Source of the DNA: an uncultured Alphaproteobacteria bacterium
GTDB taxonomy: Bacteria; Pseudomonadota; Alphaproteobacteria; HIMB59; GCA-002718135
Length of the DNA: 64,000 nucleotides
Direction: 5' to 3'
Assembly: GCA_902607435.1 (NCBI GenBank)
Contig: CACLJX010000001.1
Location: forward strand, 74,899-138,898
Shown here: piece by piece, positions 8,694-17,955 of the stretch
Layout: the number at the start of each line of letters is the position of its first letter
Numbering within the stretch: the stretch's first letter is position 1
The notes under the pieces: model-generated
Told to the model about the DNA's origin: nothing
Seen by the model: the letters and a program-made list of their open reading frames with translations, nothing else
The model's database searches: none
Translations under genes and position numbers: made by a program

Positions 8694-9365
8694 TTATTTT
8701 TTTCTTAGAATTAATTTGTTTACGATAAAATACACAATAAATATTAAAACTAATAATATAATGTGTGGAAAATAAGCACGTACATCAAACTTTTGCCAAT
8801 GTATAATATCCATGTATGGTCCAATATAAAATAAAATTGGTGTCCAAGTTAATATTTGTTCCCATAAATTATCTCCAAAAAATTCAGCTTCACCTATTGC
8901 TAACGAATAATGACCTTGATTATTTTTATTGTAGACTTTTATAAAATAATTGCCTCCTGAAAGTGGAAAGCTAGTTTTAAATTCTGTATTTGTATCTGTT
9001 CCTATCTCAGGACCTTTCCAATAGTAATCACGTGCATAAGGTTCGTACCAAGCATTCCATTGAAAAGATTCACCATCTGCTTGGAAAAGGATAGTATTAT
9101 TTTCATCAATAACCTCTAATGATAGTGATTCATAAGTATCACTTACTTTTGGACTCAAGATGCCAGTATAAAATAAAAATTGTGTATCTGAATAAATTTT
9201 AAAATAATGTGGTTCACCTCTTAGTTGACCATAAAATGCTTTAGAGATTTCTGGATCATTAACCATGAATGGATTGTCTTTAGTAGGTGATTGATAAACT
9301 AATTTTGGTTGATGAGCTTCTAATGCACATGAAATAAATATTAAAAGCAAAATCAATCTATACAT
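8694..9365 (-). CDS. Unrecognised secreted, C-terminally membrane-anchored protein
   Basis: 223 aa. A short signal peptide (LLLIFISCALEAHQ; a cysteine near residue 13 could be a lipobox-like site but the following residues are not ideal) is followed by a soluble, beta-rich and aromatic-rich region, and near the C-terminus by a single membrane helix (HIILLVLIFIVYFIVNKLIL) with a basic tail, so most of the protein faces the periplasm. FPLSGGNYFIKVYNKNNQGHYSLAIG resembles the bacterial pre-peptidase-type beta domain in character. It is first in a two-gene operon with a HupE/UreJ protein. Function unknown; a role in metal delivery to that transporter is a guess from context. Confidence 0.6.
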   Translation of the reverse strand: MYRLILLLIFISCALEAHQPKLVYQSPTKDNPFMVNDPEISKAFYGQLRGEPHYFKIYSDTQFLFYTGILSPKVSDTYESLSLEVIDENNTILFQADGESFQWNAWYEPYARDYYWKGPEIGTDTNTEFKTSFPLSGGNYFIKVYNKNNQGHYSLAIGEAEFFGDNLWEQILTWTPILFYIGPYMDIIHWQKFDVRAYFPHIILLVLIFIVYFIVNKLILRKK

Positions 9366-9431
9366 AAAAAAAAATGCCTATATAGAATTTTGTTCTATAG
9401 TTAAACTATTTTTTTAGTGTAAAGATATTTT

Positions 9432-9878
9432 ATGAAAAAAATCTTATCCTTCCATACAAGACTAGGTTGGATGACTGCCATTGAACAAGATGGTAAAATT
9501 ATTGAACTTAAATTTATAAAAAGTAAGAGCGAGGGAAAATCACTAATTCTTCAAAGAACAAAGAATAATATTAATGATTTTTTTTCAAAAAAAACTAAAT
9601 CTTTTAAAATTCCATGTAAAATACATGGAAGTGATCTTCAAATTAGAATTTGGAGAGAATTAAAAAAAATACCTTATGGTAAAACTAAAAGCTATGGTGA
9701 TATAGCGAAGATAGTAAGAACATCACCTCGTTATGTTGGAAATGTGTGCGGACAAAATAAACATCTATTAGCTATTCCTTGTCACCGCGTCATAAGAACA
9801 GATGGAAATTTGGGAGGATTTTCTGGAACTGGTGGACTTTCTCTTAAAAAACGATTACTTAAATTGGAACAACAATAA
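9432..9878 (+). CDS. ogt: Methylated-DNA--protein-cysteine methyltransferase
   Basis: 148 aa, matching the usual length of Ogt. The active-site motif PCHRVI with the alkyl-accepting cysteine is followed by GGFSGTGGLSLKKRLL, and GKTKSYGDIAKIV is the helix-turn-helix entry. It removes O6-alkylguanine damage by moving the alkyl group to its own cysteine. It reads divergently from the HupE pair and is 8 nt before the amidotransferase gene. Confidence 0.93.
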   Translation: MKKILSFHTRLGWMTAIEQDGKIIELKFIKSKSEGKSLILQRTKNNINDFFSKKTKSFKIPCKIHGSDLQIRIWRELKKIPYGKTKSYGDIAKIVRTSPRYVGNVCGQNKHLLAIPCHRVIRTDGNLGGFSGTGGLSLKKRLLKLEQQ

Positions 9879-9886
9879 TATTTTAC

Positions 9887-10606
9887 ATGAAAATACTTAT
9901 TCTTCAACACATAGAGTTTGAAACTCCAGGATATATCAAAGATTTGATGTTGAGTGATGGTTTTGATTTGACCACTATTGAACTTGATGTGGGAGAAAAA
10001 ATACCTGACAATATTAATCAATTTGATGGTATGTTTTGTATGGGCGGTCCCATGGATACTTGGATGACGGATAAATATCCTTGGATTATTGATGAGAAAA
10101 ATAAAATAAAAGAATTTATTATAGATTTAGAAAAACCTTTTTTAGGATTTTGTCTTGGATGTCAATTTTTAGGAGAAGTTGTTGGAGGAAAGGTAATAAA
10201 ATCAACCCCACCTGAAATAGGTATTCTTGATATTAATATGGAAGAACAAAGTAAAGAAGATCAATTATTTTCTACTTTTCCAAATATTATTAAAGCACTA
10301 CAATGGCACTCTTATGAGGTTGTTGGACTTGAAGATAATAATAATATTACTCTTTTAGCTTCATCCCCAACAACGAAATATCAAATTTTTAAATACAAAA
10401 ATAATGCTTATGGCATTCAATTTCACATAGAAATCAAGAGCAATACAGTCAGTGATTGGGGATGTATTCCAGAATATAAAAATGCATTAGAGGATAGTTT
10501 GGGACAAGATGCATTAGAGAAATTTGAACAAGTTGCAGCAGAAAATATGCAAGACATGAATACTTATGCAACAATACTATATAAAAATTTTTGTAAATTA
10601 ATGTAA
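9887..10606 (+). CDS. Class I glutamine amidotransferase-like protein
   Basis: 239 aa. The nucleophile elbow GFCLGCQ places the catalytic cysteine at residue 89, and FHIEI supplies the His and Glu of the triad (FHIEIK, not the more common FHPE). The fold is that of stand-alone GMP synthase-like amidotransferases. No synthase domain or partner is attached, so the acceptor is unknown. It follows ogt by 8 nt. A gene remnant on the other strand ends 2 nt after its stop. Confidence 0.82.
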   Translation: MKILILQHIEFETPGYIKDLMLSDGFDLTTIELDVGEKIPDNINQFDGMFCMGGPMDTWMTDKYPWIIDEKNKIKEFIIDLEKPFLGFCLGCQFLGEVVGGKVIKSTPPEIGILDINMEEQSKEDQLFSTFPNIIKALQWHSYEVVGLEDNNNITLLASSPTTKYQIFKYKNNAYGIQFHIEIKSNTVSDWGCIPEYKNALEDSLGQDALEKFEQVAAENMQDMNTYATILYKNFCKLM

Positions 10607-10607
10607 C

Positions 10608-10691
10608 TTACATTTTCCAGCCTATAACTTTTGCGCGAACAGGACTATCCCTTACTGCAGCGACATGTATATGGAGGGATTGTTTTAGTTC
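10608..10691 (-). pseudogene. Possible remnant of a protein C-terminus
   Basis: On the minus strand 27 codons lie between two stops and read like protein (HIHVAAVRDSPVRAKVIGW...), while the flanking bases are plain AT-rich spacer. The stretch is visibly richer in G and C than its surroundings. It has no start codon. It may be the leftover tail of a decayed gene; I do not recognise the family. The remaining 10692-10848 shows nothing else I can name. Confidence 0.25.
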
Positions 10692-10848
10692 TTAAGAAGA
10701 AGTTTATATTAGATAACATATAATATTTATATATGTTTTTTCATGCAAAGAAGAAAAATCCAAGGCTATATAAAATTTTTGATATTGAGAGCAGAGCTTA
10801 TATTAAAGACTTATGGTATATAAAAATATTATAAAATTAATTTTATAT

Positions 10849-11400
10849 TTAAGCATTCCCTGAGAATAGAGAAAGATTAGTAGGATCAATGCCTATTAAT
10901 TTATAAGCATCATCCCATTTGGTCGTTACTTTTTCATCAAACAAAAAACTAGATTCTATTGGCATATTCATCCAACTATTTTTTTTAATCTCATATTCTA
11001 ATTGACCAGCACTCCAACCGGCGTATCCTAAAGCTAAAATACTATATTTTGGGCCTTTATTATTTGTTAAATTATCAAAAAATTCAGCTGTATTTGTTAA
11101 AGCTACACCTTTATCTATAGTAAGTGTTTCTTTACGAATTAAATCATCAGAATGAAGAATAAAACCTCTCCCAGTTTCAAGAGGACCACCATATCGGATA
11201 AAAAACTTCTTGTTTTTGAGAGGCTTATCAATGCCTAATTGTTGTAAAAGATCGGGATATAGATCATGATCAATTTTTTTATTAATAATAATACCCATTG
11301 ATCCTTCTTTAGAATGAGCGCACATGTAAATAACGGTTTTGTAAAATCTTTCATCTTTTAATGATGGCATGGAAACTATAATTTGACCAGTTAAATCCAT
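10849..11400 (-). CDS. yqgE: YqgE/AlgH family protein (UPF0301)
   Basis: 183 aa. TGQIIVSMPSLKDERFYKTV near the N-terminus and GSMGIIINK are the conserved blocks of the YqgE/AlgH family, and LALGYAGWSAGQLEYEI is its C-terminal signature. Proteins of this family are widespread in Proteobacteria but their biochemical role is unsettled. The gene reads away from the DsbD-like gene. Confidence 0.92.
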   Translation of the reverse strand: MDLTGQIIVSMPSLKDERFYKTVIYMCAHSKEGSMGIIINKKIDHDLYPDLLQQLGIDKPLKNKKFFIRYGGPLETGRGFILHSDDLIRKETLTIDKGVALTNTAEFFDNLTNNKGPKYSILALGYAGWSAGQLEYEIKKNSWMNMPIESSFLFDEKVTTKWDDAYKLIGIDPTNLSLFSGNA

Positions 11401-11489
11401 TAAATTAAGTAAGACTTTCTATAAACGTTTTTTTTACAATATATTAGTTATATAGTTACCATATCAAAAACAATAAAAATGTTAAGTAA

Positions 11490-13544
11490 ATGTTAAGAAT
11501 TATTTATTTTTTTCTAATCTGGGTAATTTTTTTTCAATTTAAATTTGTTTATGCTCTTCAAAGTGATTGGAGTAACGGAATAGAAGCAAAAATACGTATT
11601 ATTTCACCTTTAACACACAACAACAATCATTCGTTATTGTATTTAGGTTTAGAATACCAACTCCAGGATGGTTGGAAAACGTACTGGAAATCTCCTGGTG
11701 AAGGAGGGTTTCCTCAAGAATTGGATTGGAGTAAATCCACAAATGTATCTAATATAGAAATCTTGTGGCCGACACCTGTTGAATTTGAAATTTTAGACAT
11801 TAAATCTCTTGGATATCAAGAAGAGGTTATTTTTCCTCTTAAAATTTTTTTGAAGAATATTCATAAAGATACTTTTTTATCATTTAATATAAATTTTTTA
11901 ACATGCAAAGATATTTGTATACCAGGCAAAGCTGATTTAGAATTAACATTACCTGCTGGAACTGGCCAGTTAACTAATCATTCTTTTTATCTAGAAAAAA
12001 GTTTATCTTCCGTACCAGTTCTAAATAAAAAAATAAAAGGACTAGAAATTATAGATACAGAAGGTTCGGTAAATAATAAGCATGTTTTTATAAATATTGA
12101 AGCAATATCTGATTCAATCTTTGAAGATCCAAAACTATATTTAGATTCAAACTTAGGACTGCCTCTTGTGGAATCTTACTATACTTATTCATTAGATCGA
12201 AAAAATGTAAAGGTACTTTTTGTTTTTAATAAATCGTTGTTTAAAAAAGACAAAATTGATTTGTCAGTTCTTCTTAAAGATAAGAAAATTGCTATTGAAC
12301 ATAAAACAATAATAAAGCTAAAAAAAGTATCTGATTCATTAAATTTTCAACAATCTTTTTATTATATTTTATTTATTTCATTAATCGGAGGAATCATATT
12401 AAATGTAATGCCTTGTGTGTTGCCCGTGTTATCAATTAAATTACTTTCTATATTAAATGATGAATCTTCATTAAAAATAACTAGAAAAAGTTTTTTAACT
12501 ACAGCACTTGGTATTATTTTTTCTTTTTTATTGCTTTCTATTACTTTATTAAGTTTAAGATACGTAGGTATAAGCATAGGTTGGGGAATCCAATTTCAGC
12601 AACCGTTATTCTTAATGGTGATTGCATTAGTATTGTTTTTATTTGCACTGAATCTATTGGGTTTTTTTGAAATTCTTTTACCAAATTTAGTTACAAATAT
12701 TTTTTCATCAAATAATAATACAAACTTATTGTATAAGGATTTTTTTAATGGTTTTTTTGCAACACTATTAGCCACACCTTGTTCAGCTCCCTTTGTTGGA
12801 ACAGCAATTACCGCTGCATTTACACAGACACCTTTTGTAATGATTAGCATTTTTTTAAGCATGGGTTTGGGTATGGCATCTCCATATATATTAGTGAGTA
12901 TATTTCCTAAATTAGTTAAATTCTTACCAAAACCTGGTAGTTGGATGAATGCAGTTAAATTTATTTTAGGTTTATTATTACTTGGGACGCTTGTATGGAT
13001 TGGATTTATTCTTCAAAATCATTTTAACTATTTATTTATTGTAATTTGTGCTGTTTTAGCTCTATTACTAACAATTAGTATTAAAATTTTTTTCAAAGAA
13101 AAACTACTAATTATTATTTTTTTTATCATTATTTTTTTTAGCCTACCTTTTTTTTCATTTTTAAAAGCTAACCAACCAATAGTTGAAACTGACTGGATTG
13201 ATATTACAACAGTCAAATTAGAAGATTTATTGGTAAATAATGATATTTTTTTTGTTGATATCACTGCTGATTGGTGTGCAACTTGCCAATTTAATAAGTT
13301 AAATGTTATTAATTCTTCAATTATTCAAGAAACTTTCGAACACAATAATATTATCAAACTTCGCGGTGATTGGACTAAACCAAACAAACAAATTGAAAGT
13401 TTTCTTCAACAACACAATCGATTTGGTATACCATTCAATATTATGTATAGTAAATATTATCCTAAAGGTATAATTTTGTCTGAATTATTAACTTCAACTG
13501 AAATCATTAAAACAATTGATCAATTACAGCAGGAAAATAAATAA
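11490..13544 (+). CDS. Thiol:disulfide reductase of the DsbD/ScsB type
   Basis: 684 aa. A signal sequence is followed by a periplasmic N-terminal domain with a CxxxC pair (CKDICIPGKA near residue 140). A central eight-helix region follows with the two membrane cysteines in NVMPCVLPVLSIKLL and LLATPCSAPFVG, and then a C-terminal periplasmic thioredoxin-like domain with ADWCATCQ. This is the ScsB/DsbD architecture, moving electrons from cytoplasmic thioredoxin to periplasmic clients. The ATG at 11478 runs into a stop, so 11490 is the start. A peroxiredoxin follows after 5 nt, suggesting joint use in thiol redox or peroxide defence. Confidence 0.88.
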   Translation: MLRIIYFFLIWVIFFQFKFVYALQSDWSNGIEAKIRIISPLTHNNNHSLLYLGLEYQLQDGWKTYWKSPGEGGFPQELDWSKSTNVSNIEILWPTPVEFEILDIKSLGYQEEVIFPLKIFLKNIHKDTFLSFNINFLTCKDICIPGKADLELTLPAGTGQLTNHSFYLEKSLSSVPVLNKKIKGLEIIDTEGSVNNKHVFINIEAISDSIFEDPKLYLDSNLGLPLVESYYTYSLDRKNVKVLFVFNKSLFKKDKIDLSVLLKDKKIAIEHKTIIKLKKVSDSLNFQQSFYYILFISLIGGIILNVMPCVLPVLSIKLLSILNDESSLKITRKSFLTTALGIIFSFLLLSITLLSLRYVGISIGWGIQFQQPLFLMVIALVLFLFALNLLGFFEILLPNLVTNIFSSNNNTNLLYKDFFNGFFATLLATPCSAPFVGTAITAAFTQTPFVMISIFLSMGLGMASPYILVSIFPKLVKFLPKPGSWMNAVKFILGLLLLGTLVWIGFILQNHFNYLFIVICAVLALLLTISIKIFFKEKLLIIIFFIIIFFSLPFFSFLKANQPIVETDWIDITTVKLEDLLVNNDIFFVDITADWCATCQFNKLNVINSSIIQETFEHNNIIKLRGDWTKPNKQIESFLQQHNRFGIPFNIMYSKYYPKGIILSELLTSTEIIKTIDQLQQENK

Positions 13545-13549
13545 TTATA

Positions 13550-14044
13550 ATGCTTTCTCGTAAAATTCTCAATATACCATCCATTAAATTGCCTGTTATT
13601 TTAAAAGGAAAATCTTTTATAAATTTATTATCTGAAATTACCGCCAACAAAAAAATAATCATATTTGGTGTGCCTGGTTCTTTTACTCCTACATGTTCAG
13701 AAAAGCATTTACCAGGATATATACAATTAAGTAATCAATTTAAAAACATGGGTATTGATGATATTTTTTGTTTAGCTGTTAATGATGTTTTTGTTTTAAA
13801 AGCCTGGCTGTCATCTTTTACTAATGGAAATTTAATTAATGGAATTGCAGATGGCAATGGAGAACTTACAAAAGCTATGGATCTTGAAATGGATTATTCA
13901 GGAAATTTTATGGGTATACGTTGCAAAAGATTTGCTCTTATTGCAAATAATAATCTTGTAAAAAAAATATATATAGAAAAACAGGGAGAATTTTTAGTCA
14001 GTTCAGCAGAATATGTTTTAAATAATTTTGTTACTGAATTATAA
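13550..14044 (+). CDS. Peroxiredoxin, Prx5 type
   Basis: 164 aa. VPGSFTPTCSEKHLPGY contains the peroxidatic cysteine at residue 49 with the PxxxT/SxxC context of Prx5 enzymes. DLEMDYSGNFMGIRCKRFALI is the family's C-terminal block. No signal peptide, so cytoplasmic. It reduces peroxides using glutaredoxin or thioredoxin. The start is 5 nt after the DsbD-like gene, so the two form an operon. It is convergent with the FAD-linked oxidase gene, only 6 nt apart. Confidence 0.9.
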   Translation: MLSRKILNIPSIKLPVILKGKSFINLLSEITANKKIIIFGVPGSFTPTCSEKHLPGYIQLSNQFKNMGIDDIFCLAVNDVFVLKAWLSSFTNGNLINGIADGNGELTKAMDLEMDYSGNFMGIRCKRFALIANNNLVKKIYIEKQGEFLVSSAEYVLNNFVTEL

Positions 14045-14050
14045 TTTTAT

Positions 14051-15427
14051 TTATTCAAGATCAATTACTTTTCCAGGGTTCATAATATTATTTGGATCAA
14101 TACTTTTTTTTAAAGTTTGCATTAAAGGCAAATTATCAGGATGTTGTTTTTTTAAGTATTCTTTTTTATTAATGCCAATTCCATGTTCACCTGTTACAGT
14201 TCCATCTAATTCAAGTGCTTTATCAATTAACTTATTACTAAAATTTCTAATCATTTTATAATCTTCTTTTTTATTTGGATCATAAATGATAGTTGAATGA
14301 AAATTTCCATCACCAACATGCCCTACCATAGGAGCTTGAAGTCCATACTTTTTTATTTCTCTTTCGGCAAATTTTATGCATTCAACTAAATTAGATATTG
14401 GTACGCAAATATCTGTAGTATAGATTTTTATATTAGGAAGTTGAGATTTAACAGAATAGTAAACTTCATGTCTAGCTTTCCAAAGTTTATTTCTTTCTTC
14501 TGTGCTTTGTGCCCACTTGAATTCATTGCCATTATTATTCTTTGAGATTTCTTTAACAACATCTATCGCTTCACGATTAGAATTTGTACTTCCATGGAAC
14601 TCAAGAAATAGAGTTGGCTTGGCTTCTAAATTTTCTAGTTTTGAATAATTAATACTTATTTGCATTTGATCTTTATTCAGCATTTCAATTCTAGCAATTG
14701 GAATACCATATTGAATAATTTCTTGAGCAGTTAAAACAGCAGATTCTAAATCTGGAAAATGACATACTGCACTCATTATATTTTCAGGAATTGGAGATAA
14801 GCGAAGATGAATTTCTGTTATAATTCCAAGAGTTCCTTCTGAACCAATAAATAAATTTGTTAGATTATAACCCGCAGAGGTTTTTTTTGTCCTTGTTCCA
14901 GTTTTAACTATTTCTCCATTAGGCAATACAACAGTCAATCCTGTTACAATTGTACGCATCGTTCCATACTTTACAGCCATCGTTCCAGAAGCTGAAGTGG
15001 CAGCCATACCGCCAATAGAAGCATCAGCACCTGGATCTATTGGGAAAAAAAGCCCTTTATTTTTTAATTCTTCATTTAATTGCTTTCTTGTTACATATGC
15101 TTGAACACGACAATCAAAATCTTCAGCATTAACAGATATTATTTTATTCAAATTTTCCAGTGATATTGTAATACCTTTTGTATTTCCAAGGACGTGTCCT
15201 TCAAGAGAAGTACCAGTTCCAAAAGGAACAATAGGTATTTTATTATCATTACATATTTTAACTACTTTCGATACTTCATTATTATTATTAGGAAAAGCAA
15301 TGCCTTGAGACAAAATTGGGTCAAAGACATCTTCTCCTCTTGCGTAATTTGCCCTTGTTGATTCGGCAATAGTAAATCTATTTCCTAATAATGAATTAAG
15401 CTTTTGATGTAAGATATCTATTTTCAT
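14051..15427 (-). CDS. FAD-linked oxidase, GlcD / D-lactate dehydrogenase type
   Basis: 458 aa. The FAD-binding PCMH fold is marked by IPVPFGTGTSLEGHVLG near residue 70 and DPGADASIGGMAATSASGT. The C-terminal cap carries MVGHVGDGNFHS and VTGEHGIGINKKEYL, which hold the substrate and metal ligands in D-2-hydroxyacid dehydrogenases. The likely reaction is oxidation of D-lactate, glycolate or a related 2-hydroxyacid to the keto acid. It reads divergently from a second hydroxyacid-type dehydrogenase gene, 77 nt away. Confidence 0.9.
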   Translation of the reverse strand: MKIDILHQKLNSLLGNRFTIAESTRANYARGEDVFDPILSQGIAFPNNNNEVSKVVKICNDNKIPIVPFGTGTSLEGHVLGNTKGITISLENLNKIISVNAEDFDCRVQAYVTRKQLNEELKNKGLFFPIDPGADASIGGMAATSASGTMAVKYGTMRTIVTGLTVVLPNGEIVKTGTRTKKTSAGYNLTNLFIGSEGTLGIITEIHLRLSPIPENIMSAVCHFPDLESAVLTAQEIIQYGIPIARIEMLNKDQMQISINYSKLENLEAKPTLFLEFHGSTNSNREAIDVVKEISKNNNGNEFKWAQSTEERNKLWKARHEVYYSVKSQLPNIKIYTTDICVPISNLVECIKFAEREIKKYGLQAPMVGHVGDGNFHSTIIYDPNKKEDYKMIRNFSNKLIDKALELDGTVTGEHGIGINKKEYLKKQHPDNLPLMQTLKKSIDPNNIMNPGKVIDLE

Positions 15428-15504
15428 ATTTTATTTCTTACCTTATACTGAAATACTGTTAAAATTAAATCTTAGGTTAATTAATTAATATTAGGTAAAA
15501 ACAT

Positions 15505-16506
15505 ATGTCAACAATATCTCTTACTTTGGAAGATATCTATAATTTATCAAAAAAAACACTTTTATTTAATGGTTGTGATAATCAGAATGCAAGTATTTTA
15601 TCTGACACAATTATGCGTGCGGAAAGGGATGGCTCATTATCTCATGGATTATTTAGATTACCTGCTTATGTGGCTTCTCTTAGGAGTAAAAAAGTAAAAG
15701 GTAATGCCAAACCAACGATAGAGAACAAAGCCCCAGGGGTTATTCGTATACTTGGAGATGGTGGATTTGCTCCTATAGTTTTGAGTGTTGGCTTACCTGC
15801 GATTATTGATCTAACAAAAAAAAATGGTGTAGGTGTTTTAGCTATAACAAATTCACATCATATGGCCGCATTATGGCCCGAGACAGAAGCAATAGCAGAG
15901 GCGGGGCTAGTTGGATTTGCCTGTACTGCTTATAAACCTATGGTAGCTCCTGCTGGAGCAAAACAATCTTTGTTTGGTACTAATCCAATTTCTTTTGCCT
16001 GGCCAAGACCAGGAAAAACACCAGTTGTATATGATATGGCGACAGCTTCGATGGCAATGGGTGAAGTACAAGTTGCTGCTAGAGAGGGGCATTCTGTGCC
16101 ACTTGGAACAGGATTAAATAAGGATGGAAAAGAAACAACAAATCCATCTGAAATTGCAGATGGAGGCGTACTTCTTCCTTTTGGCGGTTATAAAGGGTCA
16201 GCAATATCAATGATGGTTGAATTGTTAGCTGGAGCATTATTAGGAGAATGGTTTAGTTTTGAAGCAAAAGAACTAGACAATAATGATGGAGGTCCTCCAA
16301 AAGGGGGTGAATTTATTTTGGCTATGTCACCAGATAAAATTGCTGGACAGAACTGGGAGGAGCATGCTGATCAATTATTTGAAAAAATGTTGGCTTTAGA
16401 AGGTGTGCGTTTACCTGGAGAAAGGCGTCATAAAAACCGATTGAATTTAGGTCCAAGAGAAATCAATAAAGAATTAATAGAAAAAATAAATAAACTATCT
16501 GAATAA
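15505..16506 (+). CDS. Ldh family (LDH_2) NAD(P)-dependent oxidoreductase
   Basis: 333 aa. HGLFRLPAYVASLRS, ITNSHHMAALWPETEAIAE and LFGTNPISFAWPRP are conserved blocks of the malate/L-sulfolactate/ureidoglycolate dehydrogenase family (not the classical Rossmann lactate dehydrogenase). GGYKGSAISMMVELLAGAL is the C-terminal signature. Members also include delta-1-piperideine-2-carboxylate or pyrroline-2-carboxylate reductases, which this one resembles about as well, so the substrate is open. It probably shares a promoter region with the divergent FAD-linked oxidase. Confidence 0.87.
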   Translation: MSTISLTLEDIYNLSKKTLLFNGCDNQNASILSDTIMRAERDGSLSHGLFRLPAYVASLRSKKVKGNAKPTIENKAPGVIRILGDGGFAPIVLSVGLPAIIDLTKKNGVGVLAITNSHHMAALWPETEAIAEAGLVGFACTAYKPMVAPAGAKQSLFGTNPISFAWPRPGKTPVVYDMATASMAMGEVQVAAREGHSVPLGTGLNKDGKETTNPSEIADGGVLLPFGGYKGSAISMMVELLAGALLGEWFSFEAKELDNNDGGPPKGGEFILAMSPDKIAGQNWEEHADQLFEKMLALEGVRLPGERRHKNRLNLGPREINKELIEKINKLSE

Positions 16507-16554
16507 ATAAAAAAAAATTTGTAAGTCAAATTCATATTAATTTTAAATAGAATT

Positions 16555-16992
16555 TTATAATTTTTTTTCTTCAATAAATTTTCTTGCTAAATAGTCTGCC
16601 TTTTCATTGTGCTTATTACCCGAGTGACCTTTTACCCATTGCCAATTAATTGTATGTCGAGCTATTTGTGAGTCTAATTCCAACCATAGTTCTTGATTTT
16701 TTACGGGTTTTTTTGCTGATGTTTTCCATCTGTTTTTTTTCCAATTTTCTATCCATGATTGAATACCTTCTTTAACGTATTTGCTATCCGTAAAGAGTGT
16801 TAACGTTGAGGGATTATCGAAATATTTAAGTGCTTGAATTGTCGCTTGTAATTCCATTTGATTATTTGTTGTATCTTTGTTTCCACCGTTCAAAAAAACA
16901 GGATTATCTTTATTAATAAGAATCACTACCCCCCAACCACCGATACCAGGATTTCCAGAACATGCTCCATCAGTATATATTTCTATTGTCAT
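16555..16992 (-). CDS. rnhA: Ribonuclease HI
   Basis: 145 aa. The catalytic acidic residues are seen in IYTDGACSGNPG (Asp8), NNQMELQATIQAL and LFTDSKYV, with the late Asp in HNEKADYLAR. It cleaves RNA in RNA-DNA hybrids. It is the third gene of the ispH-thrB-rnhA run, whose order is conserved in many Alphaproteobacteria, and directly follows thrB with no gap. RNase HII is encoded separately at 27.8 kb. Confidence 0.95.
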   Translation of the reverse strand: MTIEIYTDGACSGNPGIGGWGVVILINKDNPVFLNGGNKDTTNNQMELQATIQALKYFDNPSTLTLFTDSKYVKEGIQSWIENWKKNRWKTSAKKPVKNQELWLELDSQIARHTINWQWVKGHSGNKHNEKADYLARKFIEEKKL

Positions 16993-17952
16993 CTAAATTG
17001 TTTTTAATATTAGATTCTTGTTTTTTTGATGAAATTCAAGAATTCGAAAAAATTCCATTGGATCTTTTGGTTTTACAAAAGCGCCTTGTGGATGATAAAT
17101 TTTATCATGAAGGCGCGTTAGAAGAATGCGTATCGAAGCTCCTCTTAATAATATAGGAAGAGTTGTTATTTCTTCCGCTGATAATTTTTTTTTATTTTGA
17201 TATCCTTCAACTAAGAGACTTAATTTGTTATTATTTATGACATTGTTTTGTTCAAAACACCAAGCATTGATGCAGATTGCTAAATCATAGGCAAAATAAT
17301 CATTGCATGCAAAATAAAAATCAATAATTCCAGAAAATACATCATTTATAAAAAAAACATTGTCTTGAAATACATCTGCATGAATAACTCCAAAAGGTAA
17401 TTTTTTTGGCCAATTCTGGTCTAAAAAAACTAATTCACTTTCTATGGACTCAAATATGTGTTGATACGAATTTTTTTTATCATTTTTAAATTTTTCAAAT
17501 AAATTTTTCCAATTTTTTTGTTGTAGACTATTTTTTCTTGATAATTCAAAGTCATTAGTATGTTGATGCATAATTGCTAGTTGTTTTCCAACTTGATTGC
17601 AATGATTAGTTGATGCTTTTGTTGTTTTATTTCCCTTTAAAAATGACATAATTACACAAGGTTTGTTATTAATTTTATTAATATATTCTCCATCTTTATT
17701 TTTGATAGGTTTGGGATTTAAAAATTTTTTTTTGGAAAGATGGTTTTGTAAATTAATAAAAAAAGGTAAGTCCTTTTCTTGAACTCTCTTTTCAAAAATT
17801 GTTAAAATATAATAATTTTTTGAAGTTAAGATTTTAAAGTTTGTATTATCGATTCCTTCTAATATTCCCTCAAAACTTTTTATTTCTCCTATATCATAAT
17901 TATTTAAAAAAGATTCTAGAGTAGGTTTATCAATAGGTGTGAAAACTGCCAT
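16993..17952 (-). CDS. thrB: Homoserine kinase (type with choline-kinase fold)
   Basis: 319 aa. The start MAVFTPIDKPTLESFLNNYDIGEI and the middle GVIHADVFQDNVFF (HxDxxxxN phosphotransfer loop) then GIIDFYFACNDYFAYDLAI identify the alphaproteobacterial ThrB related to aminoglycoside and choline kinases, unrelated to GHMP-type ThrB. It phosphorylates homoserine for threonine synthase (thrC at the window's left end). It lies between ispH and rnhA with gaps of 3 and 0 nt. Confidence 0.93.
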   Translation of the reverse strand: MAVFTPIDKPTLESFLNNYDIGEIKSFEGILEGIDNTNFKILTSKNYYILTIFEKRVQEKDLPFFINLQNHLSKKKFLNPKPIKNKDGEYINKINNKPCVIMSFLKGNKTTKASTNHCNQVGKQLAIMHQHTNDFELSRKNSLQQKNWKNLFEKFKNDKKNSYQHIFESIESELVFLDQNWPKKLPFGVIHADVFQDNVFFINDVFSGIIDFYFACNDYFAYDLAICINAWCFEQNNVINNNKLSLLVEGYQNKKKLSAEEITTLPILLRGASIRILLTRLHDKIYHPQGAFVKPKDPMEFFRILEFHQKNKNLILKTI

Positions 17953-17955
17953 GTT

